A stretch of DNA of 64,000 nt. It comes from JASEGV01 sp947085405. Lineage in GTDB: Bacteria; Bacteroidota; Ignavibacteria; UBA10030; BY39. The stretch is taken from contig CAMTWO010000013.1 in the NCBI GenBank assembly GCA_947085405.1, positions 1-64,000 of the forward strand. Reading direction: 5' to 3'. A program made the position numbers and the translations under genes. Each line of letters starts with the position of its first letter. Position 1 is the stretch's first letter. This document shows positions 55,401 to 63,007 of this stretch, in pieces. The notes under the pieces are model-generated. The model had not been told where the DNA came from, ran no database searches, and saw nothing but the letters and a program-made list of their open reading frames with translations.

Positions 55401-55895
55401 GCTGATATCATGTATGGTGTTTCTTTACGTTCAGTTGGTACTCAAATCGATGGTTCTGATGCTTCGGTCAGTGTAGCAACATTATATATTAGGCCCAAGT
55501 TTGTTTTAAATGATGCGTTGGTTTACGAGTTCACTACATCAGCTCCAACGTTTTCTCAGGAACTTGCCAAAGCCGATGCAGAAAAAGTTGGCGTATATCC
55601 AAATCCTTATTATGCTTTCAATCCTGCCGAAACCAACCGGTTTGTTAGGTTTGTAACATTCAACAAATTACCTGCGAAAGCAACAATAAGAATATTCAAC
55701 TTAGCCGGTCAGTTAGTTCGTACTCTCACAAAAGAGGATCCTTCACAGTTTATGCGATGGGATCTTAATAATGAGTATAATTTCCCGGTTGCAAGCGGTA
55801 TTTACGTAGCACACGTGGATATGCCTGATGTAGGAGTTACCAAGATAGTTAAGGTAGCTATAATTCAAGAACAAGAAGTTCCAGATGTATTCTAA
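52434..55895 (+). CDS. ~1150-residue secreted T9SS protein, paralog C, partner of TonB receptor
   Basis: I start at ATG 52434 (AAGGAG nine bases upstream), not the TTG at 52425. The product has 1153 residues. It has a Sec signal peptide without a lipobox (FLCSTVFGSG). It is a diverged relative of the minus-strand paralogs: NNITTWMRSDG, EWPVAYGAPF, QWSDPDLG, FVYNGN, PPPAVGYDFLQGP, LNGDPVKKTG and APGDTQEVVVG are all in the same order. The DDGLHDD calcium-like segment of paralogs A and B is missing. The C-terminal T9SS domain (VYPNPYYAFNP ... GIYVAHVD) has an unusual extra acidic tail (EQEVPDVF). Gaps of 38 and 31 bp to its neighbours suggest one operon. Function unknown. Confidence 0.8.
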   Translation: MNIKKLNLLTILVVVFGFLCSTVFGSGIPDKNNRQKDKSLMKPTGTPLYQILNINNITTWMRSDGQQNHSPTSDNGSYFPRGTKWAIYQDGFVWGGKAYLDAGLTTPAPTQLIRVGGQTYNIGTRAGRIMGTGATAVAQSPADADVRIYRIRRDYGEMGIQDLQQDAAESFEVPIASVTKSQTDQISDQYEKDWDEWPVAYGAPFIERNGTPGYQKPKPFNYDKTKGAIFNTDSLIAHNYDEPGLAGVDPKSPADQVIWTVINDLDRSASTGLFGSEPLGLEAQITLWGYKRTDAMGNLYFKKIRFINKGGVITVLPDTKGSFHIDSMYFAQWSDPDLGSYGDDLCGVDQPLSLGFVYNGNAVDAEYKKFNLPPPAVGYDFLQGPLVPGAPTDSGVFNLKRVYGKKNLPMTSFAYFSAGSGISDPPFTYVGGLRWWRMLQGFVPEDAATWRLYPHPTGVTPTKFPLNGDPVKKTGFIDGAGTPSSFAPGDRRIVLNTGPFSLAPGDTQEVVVGTVAGLGSDRFSSINVMKFYDRFVQNTYDALFQVPKAPSSPALKIAELDGEVILEWGSDSTAVLKTETLINQPGDYRFEGYNVYQLPSASSTLADAKRIATYDLINDIPVILDEQFDNRSGEILMLPVQYGTNSGIIRHFNFVRDHVLDINKLNNGQEYYVAVTAYSKSNIPGYLPASLESKPTIFTVRPQSSTAGKRYTAKVYDKVAVKLVAGSSDIELPVKVIDPSKLLDATYSVSFEVAGGVTSWLLKNKETGALLYKSKNLGSLMSGVLNDDFEYPIINGFQVVVAQESPIIIEDSTRWIPQRPSQLDHGNRYPEGPPVALRSVTTAEDLSARFLGQFASSYDMAKLKRVELRFGTGNGSKAYRVRRTGGGTEYLIQTNVIAGVAPNGEGFVNVPFSAWDMDNPGGPRQITLSWRDQSNDARWNPPTTGDNVEIIFIHDRTYDPLGTQYTYPTNPDPARQGPAILNEVTVGARADIMYGVSLRSVGTQIDGSDASVSVATLYIRPKFVLNDALVYEFTTSAPTFSQELAKADAEKVGVYPNPYYAFNPAETNRFVRFVTFNKLPAKATIRIFNLAGQLVRTLTKEDPSQFMRWDLNNEYNFPVASGIYVAHVDMPDVGVTKIVKVAIIQEQEVPDVF

Positions 55896-55926
55896 GGCTA
55901 AAATAATATTAAAAGGAGAATGAAAT

Positions 55927-56973
55927 ATGAAAAATAAATATTTATATACCGCCTTTTTAATAGGCCTTGTAATATTAGTTGTATTTAATTTTACTGAGGC
56001 TCAAAATAAAAGGATAGGCACTGCGGCAGCCACTGAATTACTAATTCCCGTGGGTGCCCGCGATTTCGCAATGGGTGGTGCCACAATTTCAAATACTTCC
56101 GGAGTCGAAGCAATACACTGGAATCCTGCCGGTCTCAGCTTAATAAAGTATGGTGCCGAAGGGATGTTCTCTTCCATGAATTATTTGGGAGATATCGGTG
56201 TTAGCTACGGCGGCGTAGGTGTTTCGTTTGGCGATTTCGGTGTTGTTGGGTTAACTATAAAATCGCTTTCTTTCGGCGATATTCCACTCACCACAAACGA
56301 AGACCCTGAAGGACTTTTAGGAAGAGTATATTCACCAACCTATTTTACTTTAGGTCTCACTTACTCTAAATCACTGACCGATGCTGTTGCGGCGGGTATT
56401 ACAACTAAAATGATCTCTGAGCGAATCGACCGTGTTTCGGCTTCTGCTATCGCTTTCGATTTTGGTGTTATCTACCGTAATTTAGCTCATATTTCCGGTT
56501 TGAATATGGGTGTAACGGTTAAAAACATCGGTACGCAAATGGCTTTTGATGGAACCGGATTGTACCGCAGCGCAACTTCAAGCGAAGGTTATAGACCTGA
56601 ACAAAGATACAAAATTCAAGCGGCAAGTTTCGAACTCCCATCTTCAATAGAAATCGGGCTTGCTTACGTTAGTACTTTGCAGGAAAATATACATTTTAGC
56701 TTGAACAGTACTTTTATAAATAACAATTTATACTTAGACGAATATAAACTTGGCGGTGAAATCGGATATTATCTAAGTGGTCTTAAATTGTTCGGAAGAG
56801 CCGGTATGGGTATGGTTCCACAAGCTGAAAAAGATGCAAATATTTTCGGCGGTACATTCGGCGCTGGTATTGCTTATTCTGCCCCAGGTGTTGATATTAT
56901 CGTCGATTATGCATACAGACAAACCGATTTCTTCGACGGGAATAATGTATTATCCATCAAACTTGGTTTTTAA
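55927..56973 (+). CDS. PorV/PorQ family outer-membrane beta-barrel protein
   Basis: This 348-residue protein has a signal peptide (ending FTEAQ), the family N-terminus LLIPVGARDFAMGGATISNTSGVEAIHWNPAGLS, and alternating beta strands to a C-terminal strand ending SIKLGF. PorV in the type IX secretion system is an outer-membrane shuttle that binds cargo sorting domains; other members are FadL-like barrels. Being last in the operon with a TonB receptor and a T9SS cargo suggests a dedicated export or assembly partner, which is inference. A strong terminator follows. Confidence 0.85.
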   Translation: MKNKYLYTAFLIGLVILVVFNFTEAQNKRIGTAAATELLIPVGARDFAMGGATISNTSGVEAIHWNPAGLSLIKYGAEGMFSSMNYLGDIGVSYGGVGVSFGDFGVVGLTIKSLSFGDIPLTTNEDPEGLLGRVYSPTYFTLGLTYSKSLTDAVAAGITTKMISERIDRVSASAIAFDFGVIYRNLAHISGLNMGVTVKNIGTQMAFDGTGLYRSATSSEGYRPEQRYKIQAASFELPSSIEIGLAYVSTLQENIHFSLNSTFINNNLYLDEYKLGGEIGYYLSGLKLFGRAGMGMVPQAEKDANIFGGTFGAGIAYSAPGVDIIVDYAYRQTDFFDGNNVLSIKLGF

Positions 56974-56997
56974 ATAATTCCCAAAAGTAACACGTTT

Positions 56998-57031
56998 AAA
57001 AGGCTGACTTTTTTAAGTCAGCCTTTTTTTT
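56998..57031 (+). terminator. Intrinsic terminator of TonB module 1
   Basis: The stem AAGGCTGACTT (57000-57010) pairs with AAGTCAGCCTT (57015-57025), extended by A-T pairs, with a TTTT loop. A run of eight T follows to 57031. It lies 25 bp after the PorV-like stop. Confidence 0.92.
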
Positions 57032-57359
57032 ATAATTGACTGAAGTTACTCGAAATTGACTTTTTGTCGCGTTGAGGATACTTTAATAGGTGTTACCTAT
57101 TTCTCTTTTGAAAATGACAATCCTTGATATCTTAATTGTCTCCGTAGGAGACATATGTTTGTAGTAATGCGTTGTAGATGCGCCCACGACCCCAGAGGGG
57201 TCGAATGTCTTGTCATTAGGAGCGAAGAGAAATATCTAAAAAACGCTTGAATTTCGTGCATTAGATTCTTCATCCACCTTTGGCGGATGAAGAATGATCC
57301 CGCAAAATGCGGGACGTAACTTCAGATATTAACGAAATATAATCTTAACTCTTTTCATT
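57032..57359. repeat. Gene-free spacer with four small palindromes
   Basis: No credible gene is present. Perfect inverted repeats occur at 57138-57152 (GTCTCC/GGAGAC), 57188-57202 (GACCCC/GGGGTC), 57265-57295 (ATTCTTCATCC/GGATGAAGAAT) and 57298-57314 (TCCCGCA/TGCGGGA). The 57273-57287 segment is one mismatch from the reverse complement of the palindrome at 29055. It looks like a mosaic of small dispersed repeats. No strong promoter for the next gene was found. Confidence 0.6.
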
Positions 57360-59645
57360 ATGACGAAACCAAAATCATTTTATATATTACTTTTAAGCTC
57401 TCTTATCTTGGCAGTTGCTAATCTCTTCCCAAACAATAAACCGGATGATGATTTATACCAGAGTTGCATCGATATAAAATCGGGTTTAAATGTGCTGAAC
57501 ATCTCTTTAAAACCGGGATACGAAGATCTCTCGGCACTTGCTTATTATCGGTTTGGGCAAGGAGCAAAAATAATGAGTGCCTATCTTACAAATGGTGAGT
57601 GCACTGAAGCTGATTCGAGTTATTATTTTCCCCATCAGATAGCCGCAAAATTGAGACAAGAAAGTTTTGCCGCAATATCAGCACTGAAAGGAGAGACTTA
57701 CTATCTCTCGTTTCCCGAAATAATATCAGCTCAGAATGATGAAAAAATATATTCGCTTTGGAATGAAGATTCACTAAAAAATAAACTATATAATTTAATT
57801 TCTACTTTCAAACCCGACGTGATATTATTATCACGCGATTGGTATTACGGAAATAAAAACCGTTCAATTGAAATACTTATAGATAAAATTGTGGAAGTGA
57901 TTTCAGAAAATCATAAGGATGGAAGTTGGAAAGTATCACGTTTTTATTATGATGACCCATCAAAAAAAGGAATTAAAATTCCAGTCGATACAAAAGATTC
58001 AAGGCGCAAAAAATCGTATCGCAAAATTGGTGAAGATGCAAGGGAACATTACAACTCAATTTCACTTCAATTAGAAAAATTAAAGAGCGGGAACGTTCCA
58101 AGTTACTCTTTAATATTTCCTTCAAAGACTAAAAAACTGAATAATATAATTGCCGGTATCCCAAGTTATGATACGAAAAAGCTGAAGAAGTTCAAGAAAG
58201 ACATAGATAATTTAGCAAACGCGGTATTGAAAAACCAAAAATATGTATTAAAATATTTATCAAAATTATCGGATTCGGTTAATACTCATTTATCATATCG
58301 AATGAATCTTACTCAAGCAGAATACAAAATATTCTTGAATTGGAAAATAAATTTAGATAAAATAAGGAATGAGTTATTAGGAGTAAAACTATATTATACA
58401 ATCAGCGAAACAATTTTAACAAACCGCCAATTAACTATTTTACAGATAGATTCTGTAACTGGCTTATCTAAAAACGGAACAACAGAATTATTTTTTCCCG
58501 GTGTAGATGATGATTGGGTCATCAACGAAAGTAATCAAAAGAGGCAACCACTGGTAATAGGACAGGAGTATCGCATTTTATCGCCGGCAAACCTCGAATA
58601 TAGCTATCCCTACGAGATTTATAATTTGGATAAACCATATCTTAAAAATCAGTTTTATTTTTTTGTTATTCATTCCTCAAATGTTAAGGAAGAAAATTTT
58701 GTTTATAAGCAGATAATCCATTTCGATTTCGCACCTCGCTTTACAACCGAAATAGTAACGCCATTAGTATTTGCTCCGTTAGCTAACGGAGACAACGAAA
58801 AATTGATCTTCCGGTTGACAAATCATTCGAGAGATGGATTCGCAGACTATGTTACAGCGTCTGATAGCGCATTAGTAAGTTCCGATACTATAAATGTGAA
58901 GCTTAGTTATAAAGGAGCGGAGTATTTAGATACATTGAGTTTATTTTTTAAACAGGGGATTCAGGTTGGCGATAATCTCTTGAAATTAAAAATCGGTGGT
59001 GAAGCTGTTGCCAATTTTGTTGCCCGGCGATATGATATAGCTGTTGATCACACGAAAAGAGTAGGGTTGATTTCTTCGCAGACGAATTCGATAACTAAAT
59101 TAACATTACAAAGACTTAATGTAAAATTTGTAGAACTGAACGACATGAACTTATTACAAACCTATGTAAATAATTTAGATGTAATAATTATTGATAGAAA
59201 TTCTACAGATAAACTGAAATCTTTTAAGAATTTAATTGAACCCTTTGTGGCTGCGGGTGGAAACCTAATTGTGTTATCTCAGGATAATAGTTTTTGGGAT
59301 TCATCGAAACTGTTTAGCGATATAAAATTAACCCGGTCGTTCATTTATGATGAAAACTCACTTGTTCAAATAGATTCTAACCATAGCATACTAAATACCC
59401 CCAATAAAATTAGCGGAGCAGATTTTGAAAATTGGATTTATGCTCGAACTTCAAATGAAGTAAGTATTACTTCAACAAAAGAAATAGAATTTCCGATAAT
59501 GTCATCAATCGACAAAACACCCCTTATAGTAACCCAAAAGTATTTAAAAGGCACAGTTATTTATGTGAATATGGCATTACAGTATCAATTATTGAACCTA
59601 CAGGAGGGGGCGTATAAAATATTAGCGAACCTCATCTCGTTTTGA
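57360..59645 (+). CDS. PIG-L (LmbE)-like protein that has lost its catalytic motifs
   Basis: This 761-residue protein has an N-terminal hydrophobic segment (about 6-23). Residues ~45-175 follow the PIG-L deacetylase outline: AKIMSAYLTNGEC, KLRQESFAAISALKGETYYLSFPEI, FKPDVILLSRDWYYGN. But the metal-binding HPDDE position reads KPGYED and the HPDH-like position reads GNKN, so zinc-dependent deacetylation is unlikely. A basic, probably helical middle (about 200-345) leads to a beta-rich NEW3-like region. The C-terminal ~190 residues resemble a non-catalytic glutamine-amidotransferase-like fold (VIIIDRNSTDKLK, FVAAGGNLIVLSQD). It lies between two TonB modules on the same strand. Envelope location is inferred. 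Confidence 0.55.
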   Translation: MTKPKSFYILLLSSLILAVANLFPNNKPDDDLYQSCIDIKSGLNVLNISLKPGYEDLSALAYYRFGQGAKIMSAYLTNGECTEADSSYYFPHQIAAKLRQESFAAISALKGETYYLSFPEIISAQNDEKIYSLWNEDSLKNKLYNLISTFKPDVILLSRDWYYGNKNRSIEILIDKIVEVISENHKDGSWKVSRFYYDDPSKKGIKIPVDTKDSRRKKSYRKIGEDAREHYNSISLQLEKLKSGNVPSYSLIFPSKTKKLNNIIAGIPSYDTKKLKKFKKDIDNLANAVLKNQKYVLKYLSKLSDSVNTHLSYRMNLTQAEYKIFLNWKINLDKIRNELLGVKLYYTISETILTNRQLTILQIDSVTGLSKNGTTELFFPGVDDDWVINESNQKRQPLVIGQEYRILSPANLEYSYPYEIYNLDKPYLKNQFYFFVIHSSNVKEENFVYKQIIHFDFAPRFTTEIVTPLVFAPLANGDNEKLIFRLTNHSRDGFADYVTASDSALVSSDTINVKLSYKGAEYLDTLSLFFKQGIQVGDNLLKLKIGGEAVANFVARRYDIAVDHTKRVGLISSQTNSITKLTLQRLNVKFVELNDMNLLQTYVNNLDVIIIDRNSTDKLKSFKNLIEPFVAAGGNLIVLSQDNSFWDSSKLFSDIKLTRSFIYDENSLVQIDSNHSILNTPNKISGADFENWIYARTSNEVSITSTKEIEFPIMSSIDKTPLIVTQKYLKGTVIYVNMALQYQLLNLQEGAYKILANLISF

Positions 59646-59681
59646 TGCTCTAATGTTTTTTCAAAAAAATACAAAATAAAC

Positions 59682-59710
59682 TTGACAACCATCGGGATAT
59701 TCCTTATATT
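59682..59710 (+). promoter_or_regulatory. Sigma-70-like promoter for TonB module 2
   Basis: TTGACA (59682-59687), exactly 17 bp, TATATT (59705-59710), 149 bp before the receptor ATG. Both hexamers and the spacing are identical to the module 1 promoter at 49268. The roughly 140-nt leader has no hairpin I could identify with confidence. Confidence 0.75.
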
Positions 59711-59858
59711 CTTTCAGGTTTTTTTTACATAAAACTATAATTTATTGTCGTTTAATTCAGTCGCTTGTTACTTCCAGTACTGATCTAAAGTTATTCCTTA
59801 TAAATTAAATATCAGAAAAAAATTAATATGTTAAATTTATCCTATATTAGGAGGAGTT

Positions 59859-62800
59859 ATGATTATTAAAAAGTTACTATTTCTTTTTATTTTGCTCTTT
59901 ATAGTTGTATCCATAAGTTTTGCTCAAACAACAGGTAAGCTAAATGGTAAAATTATCGATAAAGAGTCGCGAGAAGCTCTCATCGGTGTTAACGTTATGC
60001 TCGAAGGCACAACGCTTGGAACCGTTACCGATGTAGATGGAAATTACATAATGTTAAATGTTCCTGTCGGCACTTATAATTTAATTGTGCGATACGTAGG
60101 TTACCGGGAAGTTACAGTGAAAAACTTAAAATCGATGGTGAGTTTTACAACAACTCAAAACATAGAGTTGAGTTCCGAAGCTGTAGAACTCAAGGAAGTT
60201 GTGATCTCAGCGGAGCGGCCCCTAATACCCAAAGACCAGACTGGGACTGTTCGTGTTGTAACCTCAGAGCAAATTCAATTAATGCCGGTACGTGGTATCA
60301 GGGAAATGGCAGCTACTACTGCTGGTGTTGTGCAGGGTGAAAGAGGCGGCGAACTTAATATCCGGGGTGGTCGGTCAGAAGAAACAGGTTACATTGTCGA
60401 TGGTGTTTGGACGAATAATCCTTTAACAGGTGGCTCAACTGCTTTTGTCAGTCAACGAGCAATTCAAGAAATGATAGTGATGACCGGTGGATATAGCGCC
60501 GAATACGGAAACGTGATGAGTGGTATTGTTAACGTCTCCACAAAATCCGGTAAACCAAATTATTTCGGTAGTTTTGAATATGTAACAGATGGATTTCTGG
60601 GTGATGGAGTACAAGGGTGGCGAAATAATGGTTACCAATTGTATAATTTAGCATTTGGCGGACCTGTTATTCCTTCTAATAAAAACATTTTACAATTCTT
60701 TGGCTCTTTTGAATATACATTTAACAGAGATCCAAATCCAAGTTACAACTCTGAAAGACTCAGCGACCTTTCTAATAGTATTTGGCCCAAATTTAAGGAA
60801 GTAACAGTAAATTATATTCAAGAAGGTCTTCAAAGACTACCCAAACTGCCGAGTGAAGAAATTGATAAACGAGCTAAAGAATTATTATTAGACCAACCGA
60901 ATTGGAATTTAGCACGTCCTGGTCAAATGCCAGATGGTGCTTCGCTACGTCTTGCTTGGAACGAAAAATTAACTGCTAATTTAGGAGACTTCCGTGTTAA
61001 TTTGGGTGGTATATCCTCGAGAACGTGGGCTCGTTCAAGGGTGTTCAGCTATACTTTGATGAATGCGTTCCACAATCCAATGACAAATTCAGTCAACGAC
61101 CAATATACTTTACGAGTTACCTGGGCACCTCAACCAAAGACATTTGCTGAAATTCAGGGAAGTTATTTTTACACTTATTCTGATTACATGGATCCTGTCC
61201 ATGAAGATAGAGTCTTCGATTATGGAGATCCTGCAAAAAACCCCCTCTTCTTCAATTATTTTCCTCCGGGGGTAGATCCCAGCCAGTTGAGAGCATCAAG
61301 AATTCCGATGGATACATATTTAGGGATGTTTGCTTATCCAGGTCGGGTGTATAATGGATATGGATTTAATAAAACAACATTTTGGCAATTTAACGCAAAC
61401 GTAACTCATCAATTGGGTGAACACGAAATTAAATTAGGTGGTGAGTATAAAATCCATCAATTGCGCGCTTATGCAATAGGGCCTCTTAGTTTAGCTTTAT
61501 TGCGACCGGGTATAATCGATACGTTACGGAATGGGTTGTATGATCAATTAACAGTAGCACAAAAATCTTACGTTCTTAAAGAATATGCATCACGAGGTAT
61601 CAATACTTATGGTTATGATTATTTCGGTCGGGAAGTTGATTATGACGGATACGTTAAGAGTGAACGGAGTGAAGGTCCCAAAGAACCTATCTTCGGCGCT
61701 TTGTATTTACAAGATAAAATGGAATACCAAGATTTTATTGTAAATGCCGGACTCAGATTTGATTATTGGGATTCTAACACGGATGTATTAAAAGATTTAT
61801 ACGATGTTGCTAATAGTAAAAATACTACACAATATGGATCACCAGAAAACTTTAAGCGATTGTTTCCAAATAAATCAGTTCCAGCAGATGGTTGGGGAAA
61901 TCCAAACAAAATTGAGGACGACAGTTTTGAAGAATCAAAGCCATTCCTGATATTCAGCCCAAGGTTAGGCTTCTCTTTCCCCGTCTCTGAAAGAATGGTA
62001 TTTTTTGCTCAATATGGGACATTCGCACAGATGCCCCCACTTTCGAACCTTTATATGAGTTCCGACAGGCTGCGCGAATGGTATTTAGCCCCCGGCTATT
62101 TTTCAATAAATAATCCTCGATTACGACCTCAAAAAACTACTCAATACGAATTAGGTATTCGTCAGCAATTAGGTGAAGTAGCAAGCTTAAATATTACAGC
62201 TTACTACAAAGAAATTACTGGACTTATTCAATTAGGTGTCATTGAATCACGTTGGAACAATACGACCTTCTCAACTCTTCAAAATGGTGATTACTCGACT
62301 GTACGCGGATTTGATCTATCATTTGATTCACGGCGTTGGAATAATTTAGCTGCTTCTGTAAACTATACATTGTCGTATGCAACAGGTACAGGTTCCGATC
62401 CCGGCACGTTAGGCACAATTCTTTGGTTGAATGCGAGAGCTCCAAAATTTGAATCCCCACTCGATTTCGATCAGCGTCACACAATTGCTGCAACATTAGA
62501 TTACCGTTTCGGAAAAATGGATAATGTATTTTTAAATCAACTCGGTATGAATTTATTATTCAGAAGTAACAGCGGTAGGCCCTATACACTAAATGATCCA
62601 AGTATTCCACCAACCGACTCACGAATAAAACCTCAATCAACAATTAACGCTAATTACAGCGATTGGAATTTTAGGTTCGATTACCGAATTGATAAAACTT
62701 TTGAATTACCTATTTCCAATATGAGGTTGAATACTTATATATTAATTTTGAATTTGCTGGACAGAAAAAATATTGCTAGCGTATGGGCTGGTTCAGGTCA

Positions 62801-62981
62801 ACCTGATCAAACTGGATATACTCAAACCCCGGATTTCAAAGCAACAATCCAGAGAATGATCGAACAAGATAGAGCTGATGAAGTACCTGTTTTCACCGGA
62901 ATATATAATATGTACGAGATGCAACCGAGCTTCGTAGGTGCACCTCGGCAAGTCAGATTTGGACTTATTTTAGAATTTTAA
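59859..62981 (+). CDS. TonB-dependent receptor with carboxypeptidase-like regulatory domain, second copy
   Basis: This 1040-residue paralog of the receptor at 49432 has a signal peptide (ending ISFAQ) and the regulatory domain LNGKIIDKESREALIGVNVMLEG (about 25-110). The plug contains LNIRGGRSEETGYIVDGVW, and the barrel ends RQVRFGLILEF. It is about 50 residues longer than the first receptor, with an extra segment after the plug (about 290-370). AGGAGG precedes its ATG. The next gene, 26 bp on, is a member of the same secreted family that follows the first receptor. Confidence 0.88.
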   Translation: MIIKKLLFLFILLFIVVSISFAQTTGKLNGKIIDKESREALIGVNVMLEGTTLGTVTDVDGNYIMLNVPVGTYNLIVRYVGYREVTVKNLKSMVSFTTTQNIELSSEAVELKEVVISAERPLIPKDQTGTVRVVTSEQIQLMPVRGIREMAATTAGVVQGERGGELNIRGGRSEETGYIVDGVWTNNPLTGGSTAFVSQRAIQEMIVMTGGYSAEYGNVMSGIVNVSTKSGKPNYFGSFEYVTDGFLGDGVQGWRNNGYQLYNLAFGGPVIPSNKNILQFFGSFEYTFNRDPNPSYNSERLSDLSNSIWPKFKEVTVNYIQEGLQRLPKLPSEEIDKRAKELLLDQPNWNLARPGQMPDGASLRLAWNEKLTANLGDFRVNLGGISSRTWARSRVFSYTLMNAFHNPMTNSVNDQYTLRVTWAPQPKTFAEIQGSYFYTYSDYMDPVHEDRVFDYGDPAKNPLFFNYFPPGVDPSQLRASRIPMDTYLGMFAYPGRVYNGYGFNKTTFWQFNANVTHQLGEHEIKLGGEYKIHQLRAYAIGPLSLALLRPGIIDTLRNGLYDQLTVAQKSYVLKEYASRGINTYGYDYFGREVDYDGYVKSERSEGPKEPIFGALYLQDKMEYQDFIVNAGLRFDYWDSNTDVLKDLYDVANSKNTTQYGSPENFKRLFPNKSVPADGWGNPNKIEDDSFEESKPFLIFSPRLGFSFPVSERMVFFAQYGTFAQMPPLSNLYMSSDRLREWYLAPGYFSINNPRLRPQKTTQYELGIRQQLGEVASLNITAYYKEITGLIQLGVIESRWNNTTFSTLQNGDYSTVRGFDLSFDSRRWNNLAASVNYTLSYATGTGSDPGTLGTILWLNARAPKFESPLDFDQRHTIAATLDYRFGKMDNVFLNQLGMNLLFRSNSGRPYTLNDPSIPPTDSRIKPQSTINANYSDWNFRFDYRIDKTFELPISNMRLNTYILILNLLDRKNIASVWAGSGQPDQTGYTQTPDFKATIQRMIEQDRADEVPVFTGIYNMYEMQPSFVGAPRQVRFGLILEF

Positions 62982-63007
62982 TCAAAATTTTTAAGGAGTT
63001 TATTACT

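Noticed and set aside
52434..55895. Secreted paralog C as a SusD homolog because it follows a SusC-like receptor
   Set aside because: No lipobox, no SusD-like helical or TPR motifs, about twice SusD length, and a T9SS sorting domain instead.
57130..57320. CRISPR array
   Set aside because: The inverted repeats differ from each other and there is no direct repeat with regular spacers.
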